Shown here: in pieces, positions 25,930 through 33,939 of the stretch
How the letters are laid out: each line of letters starts with the position of its first letter
How positions within the stretch are numbered: the first letter of the stretch is position 1
Source: Halapricum desulfuricans
GTDB lineage: Archaea > Halobacteriota > Halobacteria > Halobacteriales > Haloarculaceae
Length of the DNA stretch: 64,000 nucleotides
Assembly (NCBI RefSeq): GCF_017094465.1
Contig: NZ_CP064791.1
Span: forward strand, 2,604,001-2,668,000
Direction: 5' to 3'
The notes under the pieces: model-generated
Databases searched by the model: none
The model's input: only the letters and a program-made list of their open reading frames with translations
Told to the model about the DNA's origin: nothing
Program-made: the position numbers and the translations under genes

Positions 25930-26775
25930 TCACAGTTGCTCGGCGATCGCCGGCGCGGCGCTGACCTCGCTGACAGGGCGTTCGAGCGTGTCGGTCCCGT
26001 AGATCGCCTCGACGCCGGCGGCTGACAGCTTGAGCACGGCGTTGCGGGCCAACATCGGGTGGACGCAGGTGACGAACACGCGCGCGGCGTCGCGCTCGCC
26101 GATCGCGGCCACGGCTTCGGACATCGTCGAGCCGGTGGCGACGATGTCGTCCACGAGCACCACGTCTCGGCCGGCCACGTCGGCGTCGCGGGGTTCGATC
26201 TCGACGTCGGTACTGGAGTGGCGAGTCTTCTCGAAGTAGTCGGTCTCGCCGCCGCCGTAGGCGTCCCGGACAGTCCCGGCGAGATCGATCGCCCCCTCGT
26301 CGGGCGCGACGAAGACCGGTTCGGCCAGGTCAGCCAGCGGCTCGGCGAGTCGGCCGGCGGCGTCGACTGCGGTCGTGGGCACGTCGAAGAAGTCGGTCAC
26401 GCCCCGCTCGTGGGGATTGACCGTCAGCACGCGATCGGTCCCCGTCGAGACCGCACGCGCCATCGCCCGCGCGGAGATCGGGTCGCCGGTCTCGAAGACC
26501 TTGTCCTGGCGGGCATAGCCCATGTACGGCAGGACGGTAGTGATCTCGGAGACGCCGGCCTCCCGGAGAGCGTCCTGCAGTTGCAGGAGTTCGAGATGGG
26601 CGTCGCCGGTTGGCGTCGAGGCGACGACGACCGCCTGATCAGTTGGGGGGTCCGGGACACGGACCTTCAGTTCCCCGTCGGGAAAGCGATCGTACTCGAC
26701 GGTGGCGAGCGATCGGCCGGTGACGGCGGCGAGTTCGGCCGAGAGGATCTGGGAGTGCGAGCCGCTGACGATCAT
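25930..26775 (-). CDS. prs: Ribose-phosphate pyrophosphokinase
   Basis: The 281-residue enzyme makes PRPP from ribose 5-phosphate and ATP. It has the flexible loop YMGYARQDKVFETGD, the Mg/ATP histidine and NPHERGVTDFF block, and the PRPP-binding loop VVLVDDIVATGSTM. It is shorter than bacterial enzymes, as usual for archaea. The ATG at 26775 gives the conserved MIVSGSHSQ start. Confidence 0.93.
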   Translation of the reverse strand: MIVSGSHSQILSAELAAVTGRSLATVEYDRFPDGELKVRVPDPPTDQAVVVASTPTGDAHLELLQLQDALREAGVSEITTVLPYMGYARQDKVFETGDPISARAMARAVSTGTDRVLTVNPHERGVTDFFDVPTTAVDAAGRLAEPLADLAEPVFVAPDEGAIDLAGTVRDAYGGGETDYFEKTRHSSTDVEIEPRDADVAGRDVVLVDDIVATGSTMSEAVAAIGERDAARVFVTCVHPMLARNAVLKLSAAGVEAIYGTDTLERPVSEVSAAPAIAEQL

Positions 26776-26835
26776 ACGCGGTCGCAAGCGGGCCGGGATA
26801 AACCCGTTTTCGGTATTCAGACGTCGGTGACCGGG

Positions 26836-27651
26836 CTACTGTTCCGGAATCGCGAACCCGGCCGTCTCGTCGAGCCCGAGCGCGCGTGAGCGCCATCCGC
26901 TGGCGCCGTCTTTGGCCGCCGCGGGATCGACCAGAAACCGCCCCGCACCGGTGATCGCGACGACGCCGCCGTCGGCGATATAGCCGACATCGACGATGGG
27001 TTCGTCCGTCGGCGTCTCGCGTTCGCGCCAGCCCTCGCCCGCAGTTTCGAACAGCCCGTCGGCCGTCACGGCGTGCGCTCGCGAGTCCGCGGCGGCCACG
27101 ACCGACGTGTCGGCGTCGAGTTCACGCGTCCAGCCCGGTCCGAGTCGATAGAGTCCGTCAGTCGTCCCGGCGTACGGCGTCGGCCCGCCGACCACGTCCC
27201 GGGCGTCGTCCAGTCCGACGTGCTCGAGACTCCCGTCGGCCCGGAAAACGCCGTCAGCGGTGGCGACGAGCGGCCAGTCGATCGCTCGCGGCTCCGGGAC
27301 GGTGCCCAGTTCCGTCCACCCCTCGTCGGTGGCACGGGCGACAGTCCCGTCCGGCGCGGCTGCGAGGGGTGCGTCTCCGCCGCCGACCGCCACAGCCGGG
27401 CCGAAGCCCAGCGACTCGACGGTCGGCTCGTCATCGGCTGGATCGATCGCGAGCACGTCCTCGTCGGTCGCGACCAGCAGGTCCGTGCCGTAGGCAGCGA
27501 TATCGCGGGCCGTACAGCGATGGTGGAGTTTGAACTGTCCGATACGGTCGTTCGAGACCGACACCTCGACGACGCCGAGCCCCGCCGCAACGTAGACGTC
27601 GGTCTTGCCGAGCGTGTCGGCGTAGATCCGGTCTTCCTCGAGTTCTCCCAT
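26836..27651 (-). CDS. Haloarchaeal beta-propeller protein (HVO_0234-like)
   Basis: The 271-residue protein is built of repeated short beta-sheet units (DVYVAAGLGVVEVSVS, TDLLVATDEDVLAIDP, ADGVFRADGSLEHVG, TDGLYRLGPGWTREL, ADGLFETAGEGWRER), about six blades, as in a WD/Kelch-like propeller. It has no catalytic motif or signal peptide. A protein of this kind is conserved in haloarchaea (the HVO_0234 family). It lies in the same direction as prs and 58 bases after the phosphotransferase gene, which may share a transcript. The ATG at 27651 is chosen because the upstream open frame is a shadow of the phosphotransferase. Confidence 0.72.
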   Translation of the reverse strand: MGELEEDRIYADTLGKTDVYVAAGLGVVEVSVSNDRIGQFKLHHRCTARDIAAYGTDLLVATDEDVLAIDPADDEPTVESLGFGPAVAVGGGDAPLAAAPDGTVARATDEGWTELGTVPEPRAIDWPLVATADGVFRADGSLEHVGLDDARDVVGGPTPYAGTTDGLYRLGPGWTRELDADTSVVAAADSRAHAVTADGLFETAGEGWRERETPTDEPIVDVGYIADGGVVAITGAGRFLVDPAAAKDGASGWRSRALGLDETAGFAIPEQ

Positions 27652-27709
27652 ACGCGTGAACGCGCGACAGAGCGTCGAAAACGTGTCGACATCGGCGCGA
27701 CCGGATCGG

Positions 27710-28723
27710 TCACTCCGAAAGCGCGGAAACGAGGTGCTCGAACTGTTCGCGGTAGTACGCCTTGGCACGGGCTTCGGCGAGCCCGCCGGCGTCGGCGAAG
27801 GCCTGCTCGAACCCGCCCATCCGCCACAACAGCGTCGAGAGTTGATACAGGGGGCGGCGGCGATCGTAGCCGTCCTCGGTGGGGAATTCCCGATGGTCCC
27901 GATACCCCTCGTGGAACCGGTCGCGAAGCGACGCCCGCCGGTCGGGATCGCGAACGACCGAATCGACGAACAGCAACTCCGCCTGAGCGACGTTGTACTC
28001 GGGGTGACCGGCGAGGGCGTTCTGCCAGTCCAGAACGGCCCTGATCGGCTGGTCGGCATCGGGATCGAACGTCAGATTGGCCGGGCGGAAATCGTCGTGG
28101 ACGAGCCGCGGCGTCGCGGTGGTCGGGATGGTCTCGATCGAGCGGTCGATCGCGCGTTCCGCAGGGTCGCGCAAGTCGTCGAACGGCGTCGATTCGAGAC
28201 GATCGAGGTGTCGCCGCGTGAACGATTCGAAGAACTCCCGCCAGTCCCAGGTGAGGTTCTCGACGACGAGACGGTCGTCGTCGAGCCCGAAATAGCCGAA
28301 CCCCTCGAAGGCGATCGTCGAGTTGAGTTCGCCCAGGATCTCGCCGACCTGTGTCATGATACGATCCTGTAGATCGGCGTCGAGACCGTCGAACTGATCC
28401 GAGAGACTCTCGCCTTGCATGCGCTCGGTGACGAAATACGGCGGGACGTCACGGTCCGGGTAGGGTTCGAACACGAGGATGCGCGGCACCGGCAGCGACG
28501 TCCGGTCGGCGACGTACTCGTGGAGTCGCGGCTCGAGCGCGAACGTCGCCTCGTCGTTGGGCTGAAACTTCACGACGACCTCGTAGGTCTCGCCCTGATA
28601 GCTCAGCGAGACGATGTAGACGGCGCTCTGGCTCCCGCCCGTCGGCTGCTCGTAGGTGAAGTCCTCGTAGTCCGGTCCGGATTCCTCGAGCACAGCCTCG
28701 ATGTTCGCTGCGGGAGAGGACAC
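27710..28723 (-). CDS. Phosphotransferase of the APH/choline-kinase-like family
   Basis: The 337-residue protein has the aminoglycoside-phosphotransferase fold: ATP-binding N-lobe (GGSQSAVYIVSLSYQGETYE, VVKFQP with the Lys), catalytic loop LVHDDFRPANLTFD and the metal-site AVLDWQNALAG. Such proteins phosphorylate small alcohols, sugars or amino sugars; resistance is not implied. The substrate is unknown. It is divergent from the L40e gene. Confidence 0.82.
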   Translation of the reverse strand: MSSPAANIEAVLEESGPDYEDFTYEQPTGGSQSAVYIVSLSYQGETYEVVVKFQPNDEATFALEPRLHEYVADRTSLPVPRILVFEPYPDRDVPPYFVTERMQGESLSDQFDGLDADLQDRIMTQVGEILGELNSTIAFEGFGYFGLDDDRLVVENLTWDWREFFESFTRRHLDRLESTPFDDLRDPAERAIDRSIETIPTTATPRLVHDDFRPANLTFDPDADQPIRAVLDWQNALAGHPEYNVAQAELLFVDSVVRDPDRRASLRDRFHEGYRDHREFPTEDGYDRRRPLYQLSTLLWRMGGFEQAFADAGGLAEARAKAYYREQFEHLVSALSE

Positions 28724-28866
28724 GATAGTACGTATGCGGACCCCCTAAGTGAATGTTGCCCATATCGAATTCCATGCGGGGAGGTCACGCGTCACATCTT
28801 CAGGGTGCATCGACGGAATCGAAGGAAGCAACCTTTAAACGCGCCGGTACGAAAGGAACAGTCACC

Positions 28867-29016
28867 ATGGCCAGTTTCGACAAAGCTGAGGGACGCATCC
28901 TCGACAAACAGATCTGCATGCGCTGTAACGCTCGCAACCCCGAGCGTGCCGACCAGTGTCGCAAGTGCGGCTACAAGAACCTCCGACCGAAGGCCAAAGA
29001 GCCGCGAACGGTATAA
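28867..29016 (+). CDS. rpl40e: Ribosomal protein L40e
   Basis: The 49-residue zinc-ribbon protein reads [20 protein letters not shown] and [12 protein letters not shown], with two CxxC pairs, the complete archaeal eL40 of the large subunit. A TATA-like CCTTTAAACG stands about 30 bases before the ATG at 28867. Confidence 0.95.
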   Translation: MASFDKAEGRILDKQICMRCNARNPERADQCRKCGYKNLRPKAKEPRTV

Positions 29017-29240
29017 CGCAGCTCGATTGCTTCGACAGGTCGTCACTCGGTCACAACCGATCAGCCAGTACTGGTGATCCCCGCAGTCGCTGGCTCGTGC
29101 AGGATACTGCATCACGGCCATCTCTGCCCGTTCTCGCAGTGAATCGACGTGAGCGGTCGGTCCCGGGTCCCAGACAGCTGTGCCGATTTGTTGCTTCGAC
29201 TGTGGACGGTCGATGTGGAACGGACTGACAGCGGACCGTC

Positions 29241-29849
29241 TCAGTCTGGATATTTCGGGTCGCGTCGCTCGGCGCGTTCGAGCGCGGTCTCGACGACATC
29301 GCGGACGTCGCCGTGAAAGACCGACCCGTGCCCGGCGTACATGTGCTCGACGCTATCGGGCATTCGATCGAGGAGTCGGCGGATGCTGTCGATGAGTCGC
29401 TCGCGTGACTGGCCCGGCCGGTCGGTCCGGCCGAAGCTACCGTAGTCGAACGCACCGTCGTCGTGGACGACGACGTCGCCGCTGAACAGCGACGACGGGC
29501 CGACGAGCGAGACGTGATCGTCGGCGTGGCCGGGCGTGAAGACGACCTCGCAGGACTCGTCGCCGACGGTGACTGTCTCGCCGTCCGCGACGGCGTGAGT
29601 CCGGAGCGGGTGGTCGGCGTAGGCGTACACGTCGGGATCGAATGCCTCGACGACGGCACCCAGCTCGGCGACGTGATCGCCGTGCTGGTGGGTCAGGACG
29701 ACGGCATCGAGAGCATCCGTGTGAGAGGCGACGACGTCGACAACGCCGTCCATCGCGCCCGCGTCGACCAGCGTCGTCCGGTCGCCGACGGCGAGATACG
29801 CGTTCGCGGTGAACGTCTCCGCGTCGGCCGTGACGTTGTACACATCCAT
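29241..29849 (-). CDS. Metallo-beta-lactamase-fold hydrolase
   Basis: The 202-residue protein has the binuclear zinc motif TLTHQHGDHV-like (VVLTHQHGDHVAELGAV), FTPGHADDHVSL, SGDVVVHDDGAF and AGHGSVFHG, all ligands of a glyoxalase II/MBL hydrolase. The substrate is not known; hydrolysis of a thioester or lactone is typical. The ATG at 29849 (MDVYNVTADAETF) is preferred to the longer start at 29897, because alignable sequence starts there. Confidence 0.82.
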   Translation of the reverse strand: MDVYNVTADAETFTANAYLAVGDRTTLVDAGAMDGVVDVVASHTDALDAVVLTHQHGDHVAELGAVVEAFDPDVYAYADHPLRTHAVADGETVTVGDESCEVVFTPGHADDHVSLVGPSSLFSGDVVVHDDGAFDYGSFGRTDRPGQSRERLIDSIRRLLDRMPDSVEHMYAGHGSVFHGDVRDVVETALERAERRDPKYPD

Positions 29850-29904
29850 AGACGATCCCACGGCCGGGTCGCGTTTCAGGCTGGCGGTCGTCCCCATCTT
29901 GATT

Positions 29905-29995
29905 CAGCGAGGGAATCCCGCCCTTCCCGTGAGTGACGAGTGTTCCGACGCTCAGTCGGAACCGAGGAACGAACAGGGCGGGAGGGAATCGCATA
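29905..29995 (+). ncRNA. Hairpin block resembling a TnpB omega-RNA scar
   Basis: Between the MBL gene and the TnpB element lies a nested structure: outer arms TCCCGCCCT (29916-29924) and AGGGCGGGA (29975-29983) enclose a perfect hairpin GTTCCGAC-gctca-GTCGGAAC (29942-29962). The outer-stem, inner-hairpin, GGGAGG-tail plan resembles the 3' RNA of the neighbouring TnpB, but no tnpB precedes it. It may be the right-end remnant of a lost element. It could also be a plain terminator-like repeat. Confidence 0.35.
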
Positions 29996-30052
29996 AGCTC
30001 CAGGCGACAACCGCCGGGACTGACGCCTGATTGAATACCAGACGTAAGCGTT

Positions 30053-30073
30053 TACTTACATGGGTACTTACAT
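30053..30073. promoter_or_regulatory. Direct repeat TACTTACAT x2 upstream of the tnpB operon
   Basis: The 9-bp sequence TACTTACAT occurs at 30053-30061 and 30065-30073, a 12-base period, overlapping the TATA-like CATATATCTG. Its position fits an operator for the small DNA-binding-like protein encoded directly downstream. Function is inferred. Confidence 0.45.
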
Positions 30074-30079
30074 ATATCT

Positions 30080-30220
30080 GTGCGAACCGACGTAGACATG
30101 GAGCGGGGCGGCGACCTACACGAACGAGTCAAGGAGTATGCCCGTGAGAACGGTCTTCGCCACCCGCGAGCATACCGCGAGCTAATCGAGAAGGGATTAG
30201 AAGCCACTGATGCCGACTAA
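30080..30220 (+). CDS. Small protein preceding tnpB
   Basis: The 46-codon frame starting GTG reads RTDVDMERGGDLHERVKEYA and goes on to HPRAYRELIEKGLEAT. It has a short strand-helix-helix look, similar to small ribbon-helix-helix/antitoxin-like proteins. An inner ATG at 30098 is an alternative start and would be nearly leaderless after the TATATA at about 30075. Its stop overlaps the tnpB start by 11 bases, so the two are translationally coupled. Small ORFs of this kind often sit ahead of tnpB in haloarchaea. It probably regulates the element. Confidence 0.65.
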   Translation: MRTDVDMERGGDLHERVKEYARENGLRHPRAYRELIEKGLEATDAD

Positions 30221-31451
30221 GACGCTCGAAGCGACACTCGCGCCGCCGACAGCCCACAAAGAGCGAAAGCTACAGGAACTCCATGACCTGTATCACGAGG
30301 GACTACACGAAGCGTTCGAGGCTGGCGCTAATACGCAGTCGGCAGTCAACGACATTGTGACGCCCTACGACCTGCCGTATCAGGTCAAAGACGCACTCAA
30401 AAACTACGTGCCGTCGTTAGACGACGCACAGGAATTGAGTGACGACCACCCGACACGGATGGTCAACCGTGCCGCCGGCTTCGACTACTCAGAGGAGCGA
30501 ACACACAGCTACGTGTGGGAAGTCCCGCAACCCGGACGTGGGACGAATTTCTGGATACCGCTTCGCATCAATCCTGAACAGGAGCAACTGTGGGCCGACC
30601 TGCTGGACGGAAATGTGTCGCCCGGTCAACTCCAACTGATACAGAATCGAACATCATGGACGCTACACATCGCTGTCGAGTATGCCGTCGAGGACGCCGA
30701 CTACGATACCGAGAGCGACGACGTGACGCACATCGGTCTGGACATTGGTGAATCGTCGCTTATCATGGGCTGTGCCCTCACAGACGGTTCACCGACCCGC
30801 CCGCTTGTGTGTGACGGGGGCCGTGCCAAGCATCTCCGCAAAGAGATGCACACGACGCTGAAACGACTGCAAGAGCGTGACGCTGCCGAGTGGCGCATAG
30901 ACGAGCGGTTCGACCACTATCAAAACGCCCTGACAGATATTGTCGAGAAGGCGTCTCGGCAGGCTGTCGAGTACGCCCGGCAATTCGAGAAGCCGGTGCT
31001 GGTGATGGAGGACCTGACTTACATCCGCGAATCGCTGGACTGCGGCAAATTCATGAACCGGCGACTCCACGCATGGGCGTTCGCTCGGTTGCAGGGCCGT
31101 ATCGAGGACAAAGCGCGAGAGGCTGGTATCCCGGTCGAATACGTGAACGCCGCATACACGTCGCAGACGTGCCACGAGTGCGGTCACATCGGCTACCGAG
31201 ACAGTGGCGGAGTGTTCCACTGTACGAACGACGAGTGCCACATCACGACGTTTGAGGGAGATATAAACGGCGCTATCAATATCGCACAGCGGGCAGACCC
31301 GTGGGGAGAGAGCGTGCCGCTGAAACCGGCAGGCAATGACTCGCCTCGGGATGGGAGTGCCTGTGACAGCACCACGACCCACACCGAGCAGAGCCAATCA
31401 GAGCAGATGACGCTCGGTGAGTTCGGGTCGAAACCCACTGCCAGTAACTAA
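30210..31451 (+). CDS. tnpB: TnpB, RNA-guided nuclease of IS1341/IS605 type
   Basis: The 413-residue protein is a full-length TnpB. The split RuvC triad is intact: Asp178 in HIGLDIGESS, Glu267 in LVMEDLTYIRES and Asp351 in FEGDINGAINIA. A zinc ribbon (C321, C324, C338, C343; CHECG...CTNDEC) lies before the last RuvC motif. TnpB uses an omega-RNA made from the element's 3' end to cut DNA next to a short TAM, and so helps the element persist. No tnpA transposase is present, so the element is of the IS1341 type and cannot move alone. The intact catalytic set suggests that the nuclease is active. Confidence 0.92.
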   Translation: MPTKTLEATLAPPTAHKERKLQELHDLYHEGLHEAFEAGANTQSAVNDIVTPYDLPYQVKDALKNYVPSLDDAQELSDDHPTRMVNRAAGFDYSEERTHSYVWEVPQPGRGTNFWIPLRINPEQEQLWADLLDGNVSPGQLQLIQNRTSWTLHIAVEYAVEDADYDTESDDVTHIGLDIGESSLIMGCALTDGSPTRPLVCDGGRAKHLRKEMHTTLKRLQERDAAEWRIDERFDHYQNALTDIVEKASRQAVEYARQFEKPVLVMEDLTYIRESLDCGKFMNRRLHAWAFARLQGRIEDKAREAGIPVEYVNAAYTSQTCHECGHIGYRDSGGVFHCTNDECHITTFEGDINGAINIAQRADPWGESVPLKPAGNDSPRDGSACDSTTTHTEQSQSEQMTLGEFGSKPTASN

Positions 31452-31550
31452 CTGGTATTCCCACGCAGGGAAGCCGCGCCGTCGTCGGGCTTTGCCCGAC
31501 TGCCTGAGGGATCTTCGATACCTCTCCGTTCACGGCGCGGAGGATGTCAC
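31440..31550 (+). ncRNA. Putative omega-RNA (reRNA) scaffold at the tnpB 3' end
   Basis: Directly after the tnpB stop, a three-way structure can be drawn. Closing stem CCGCGCCGT (31474-31482) with ACGGCGCGG (31532-31540) holds hairpin GTCGGGC-TTT-GCCCGAC (31484-31500) and hairpin GAGGGATC-TTC-GATACCTC (about 31506-31524, one mismatch). The stretch ends AGGATGTCAC at 31550, likely the element's right end, so the guide would be the flanking bases starting CTCGGGAGCC. Overlapping sense transcripts of this kind are known for haloarchaeal tnpB. Exact ends are inferred. Confidence 0.65.
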
Positions 31551-31654
31551 CTCGGGAGCCGAACGTGCACGACTGCAGGCGTATTGTTCCGACCCGATCA
31601 CATAGTAATTTTCAGCGACATTTTTTGCAGGCGAACACAGACATCTAGACGAAC

Positions 31655-31831
31655 ATGGGGTTCGGGAGCTACGACGAATCCGAACAGGAGAATCAGGAGT
31701 ACGACACGGACCTCGATGACGACGGCGTTTCTGCGGATGAGAACACCCACGACGGTGACGTCGAGTTCGAGTTTACCGCCTCGAACGACGAGTTGATCGA
31801 CAAACTTTCCGACATCAAGGAGAACACGTGA
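31655..31831 (+). CDS. Small acidic haloarchaeal protein (DUF5786-like)
   Basis: The 58-residue protein begins MGFGSYDESEQENQEY, continues with an Asp-rich middle and VEFEFTASNDELIDKL. It is a highly acidic protein conserved in haloarchaea, with no assigned function. It has no signal, membrane helix or Cys. It lies 31 bases before the endonuclease-dU-like gene and may share its transcript. Confidence 0.8.
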   Translation: MGFGSYDESEQENQEYDTDLDDDGVSADENTHDGDVEFEFTASNDELIDKLSDIKENT

Positions 31832-31862
31832 CCGAGCCGGGTAATATCGTCGCCAGATTGCC

Positions 31863-32420
31863 ATGAAGTCGGGGGTTCGCGCCCTCGGTGTGGCCGAGTC
31901 CTACCGGGCGGACACGAGCACGCTCGCCGGTGCAGTCGTGCGTGCCGACCGCGTCGTCGACGGCTTCGTTTTCGGGCAGTGTACGGTCGGCGCCAGCGAC
32001 GCGACCGCATCGGTGATCGAGATGATCGAGCGAGTGGATCGGCCGGACGTTCGGTACGTCATGCTGGCCGGGATCGCGCCCGCCTGGTACAACGTGCTCG
32101 ATCTGTGGCGGATCAACGAGGCGGTCGAGCGGCCGGTGCTGTCGGTCTCCTTCGAGGACAGCGACGGGCTGGAGTCGGCTCTGCGTGCGGCCTTCGACGG
32201 CGAGGCTCTCGCGGAGCGGCTCGCGACCTATCGCGACCAGCCGGAACGACGAGCCGTCGAACTCGACGGGGAGGCCGTTTACGTCAGAGCCGTCGGCTGT
32301 TCGGACGGGGAGGCTGAGCGAGTTATTCGGGCGTTCACGCCGGAAGGCGGGCGTCCCGAACCGCTGCGGGTCGCGAGGGAAGCCGCCAGAGCGGTCGAGA
32401 CGGTCCGGCGGGAATCGTGA
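31863..32420 (+). CDS. DUF99 / endonuclease dU family protein
   Basis: The 185-residue protein matches UPF0215/DUF99: KSGVRALGVAESYRADTSTL at the start, then VDGFVFGQCTVGASDAT and VMLAGIAPAWYNVLDL. Members are archaeal and some have been named endonuclease dU, cutting at deoxyuridine or other deaminated bases. The next gene is a uracil-DNA glycosylase, which supports a role in deaminated-base repair. The activity itself is known only for the family. Confidence 0.8.
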   Translation: MKSGVRALGVAESYRADTSTLAGAVVRADRVVDGFVFGQCTVGASDATASVIEMIERVDRPDVRYVMLAGIAPAWYNVLDLWRINEAVERPVLSVSFEDSDGLESALRAAFDGEALAERLATYRDQPERRAVELDGEAVYVRAVGCSDGEAERVIRAFTPEGGRPEPLRVAREAARAVETVRRES

Positions 32421-32453
32421 GGGTTCATACGGTGGGGGCACGCAGGTGGTGGT

Positions 32454-33032
32454 ATGGACGAGCAGTTGCGCGTCACCGACTGCGAACGCTGTAGTGAACT
32501 CGTCGACTCCCGGAGCCGGATCGTCGACGGCGTCGGTCCGGCGGATGCGGACCTGCTGTTCGTCGGCGAGGGGCCGGGCGCACAGGAAGATCAGGAGGGC
32601 AAGCCGTTCGTCGGCCGCAGCGGGGACGTCCTTGACGACGCCCTTCGGGATGGCGGACTCTCGCGGGCGGACGTCCGGATCACCAACTGCGTGCGCTGTC
32701 GGCCGCCCGAGAACCGCGATCCGACGAGCGAAGAACTCGAACACTGCCGGGGATACCTCGAGACCGAAATCGACCGCGTCGATCCGGACGTGATCGTCAC
32801 GCTCGGGAAAGTCCCCAGCGAGCACCTGCTGGAGCGGGACGTGGCCGTCACGAGCGAGGCGGGCGAGGTGTTCGACGCGCAGGTCGCCGGCCAGCCCCGT
32901 CGCGTGCTCGTGTCGGTCCACCCGGCGGCGACGCTGTACGACCGCAGTCAGGAGGCGACCTTCGAGGCGACGATCGAGCGCGCCGCCGAGTTCACCGACG
33001 GCGGCGACCAGGCGCGGCTCGGCGAGTTCTAG
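32454..33032 (+). CDS. Uracil-DNA glycosylase, family 4/5 type with Fe-S cluster
   Basis: The 192-residue enzyme removes uracil from DNA. It shows the family-4 active-site block FVGEGPGAQEDQEGKPFVG and RSGDVLDDAL, TNCVRCRPPENRDP, and the C-terminal SVHPAA. Cysteines at CERC (about 10-13), CVRC (about 78-81) and a later CRG supply the 4Fe-4S cluster. It is the likely partner of the DUF99 gene 33 bases upstream. Confidence 0.9.
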   Translation: MDEQLRVTDCERCSELVDSRSRIVDGVGPADADLLFVGEGPGAQEDQEGKPFVGRSGDVLDDALRDGGLSRADVRITNCVRCRPPENRDPTSEELEHCRGYLETEIDRVDPDVIVTLGKVPSEHLLERDVAVTSEAGEVFDAQVAGQPRRVLVSVHPAATLYDRSQEATFEATIERAAEFTDGGDQARLGEF

Positions 33033-33092
33033 TCGGGCCGGTTCGGTTGCGCGAACGGAAAGGGACTTGACGGCACTCCACTAACGACGTGT

Positions 33093-33743
33093 ATGAGCAG
33101 CACGCGCGAGACCACGGCGTCGATCGTGGTGGTCGACTACGGGCTCGGGAACCTCCGAAGCGTCACCCGTGGACTGGAACGTGCCGGGGCGAGCGTCGAG
33201 ATCAGCGACGACCCTACCGACTTCGAGGCCGCCGACGGGATCGTTCTGCCCGGTGTGGGGGCGTTCTCCGAGGGGATGGACAACGCCGGCCCGTTCCGGG
33301 AAACGCTTATCGAGCTCGCAGAGGACGGCAAGCCCTTCTTCGGGATCTGCCTGGGGATGCAGATGCTGCTGACGACCAGCGAGGAAGCCGAACACGCCGG
33401 CGAGGGCGGCGCCGAAGGGCTGGACCTGATCCCGGGGTCGAACCGTCGGTTCACCGGCGACCGCAAGATCCCGCATATGGGCTGGAACGAGCTATCTGTC
33501 GAGCGCGAGCATCCGCTCGTCGAGGGCGTCGACGGGGAATACGCCTACTTCGTCCACTCCTACTATGCCGACCCCGAGGACCCCGACGCCATCGTGACGA
33601 CGACCGACTACGGCACCGAGTTCGCCAGCGTCGTCGCCAACGAGGCCGGCAACGTCTTCGGGACGCAGTTCCACCCCGAAAAGAGCGGTGAGACCGGACT
33701 GCAGATTCTACGGAACTTCGTCGACTACTGCGCGGAGCAGTGA
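33093..33743 (+). CDS. hisH: Imidazole glycerol phosphate synthase subunit HisH
   Basis: The 216-residue class I glutamine amidotransferase supplies ammonia to HisF in histidine synthesis. The triad is present: Cys in FFGICLGMQML, His and Glu in GTQFHPEKSG. PGVGAFSEGM and IPHMGWNEL are HisH marks. The other his genes are not next to it. Its stop codon lies inside a 28-bp repeat that recurs 143 bases on. Confidence 0.93.
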   Translation: MSSTRETTASIVVVDYGLGNLRSVTRGLERAGASVEISDDPTDFEAADGIVLPGVGAFSEGMDNAGPFRETLIELAEDGKPFFGICLGMQMLLTTSEEAEHAGEGGAEGLDLIPGSNRRFTGDRKIPHMGWNELSVEREHPLVEGVDGEYAYFVHSYYADPEDPDAIVTTTDYGTEFASVVANEAGNVFGTQFHPEKSGETGLQILRNFVDYCAEQ

Positions 33744-33761
33744 GCGTACGCGCCGCAGGCG
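33734..33761. repeat. 28-bp direct repeat, copy 1, covering the hisH stop
   Basis: This sequence is identical to 33877-33904 over 28 bases. Within it ACGCGCC-gca-GGCGCGT (33748-33764) forms a perfect 7-bp hairpin. It overlaps the last codons of hisH. Confidence 0.8.
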
Positions 33762-33939
33762 CGTTTCACTCGACCGAACGCAGTGAGGGCGAGGTTGTTT
33801 TTCCCCACGTTTTTGCGCGAGGGTGCCCGCAGCGAACGCAGTGAGCGAGGACACCCGACGCGGAAAAAGTGGTCGGGGAGCAGTGAGCGTACGCGCCGCA
33901 GGCGTGTTGTACCGGCTGTCGGCTTGTGTGACGAGCGTG
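33744..33939. repeat. Repeat-rich, hairpin-forming intergenic block between hisH and arsM
   Basis: Besides the two 28-bp repeats, GAACGCAGTGAG occurs at about 33777-33788 and 33836-33847. T-rich TTTTTCCCCACGTTTTT is opposed further on by GGAAAAAGTGG, and GAGGGTG by GGACACCC. The block can thus fold into a long imperfect stem. This is the style of REP-like GC-rich intergenic repeats in haloarchaea; it may also terminate the convergent transcripts. Confidence 0.6.
33877..33904. repeat. 28-bp direct repeat, copy 2
   Basis: This is an exact copy of 33734-33761, which includes the hisH stop codon, placed 143 bases downstream. It suggests a local tandem duplication or homologous repair slip. Confidence 0.8.

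Noticed and set aside
33734-33904. Possible CRISPR-like repeat-spacer unit
   Set aside because: There are only two copies of the 28-bp repeat, one inside the coding end of hisH, and no cas genes are in the window.
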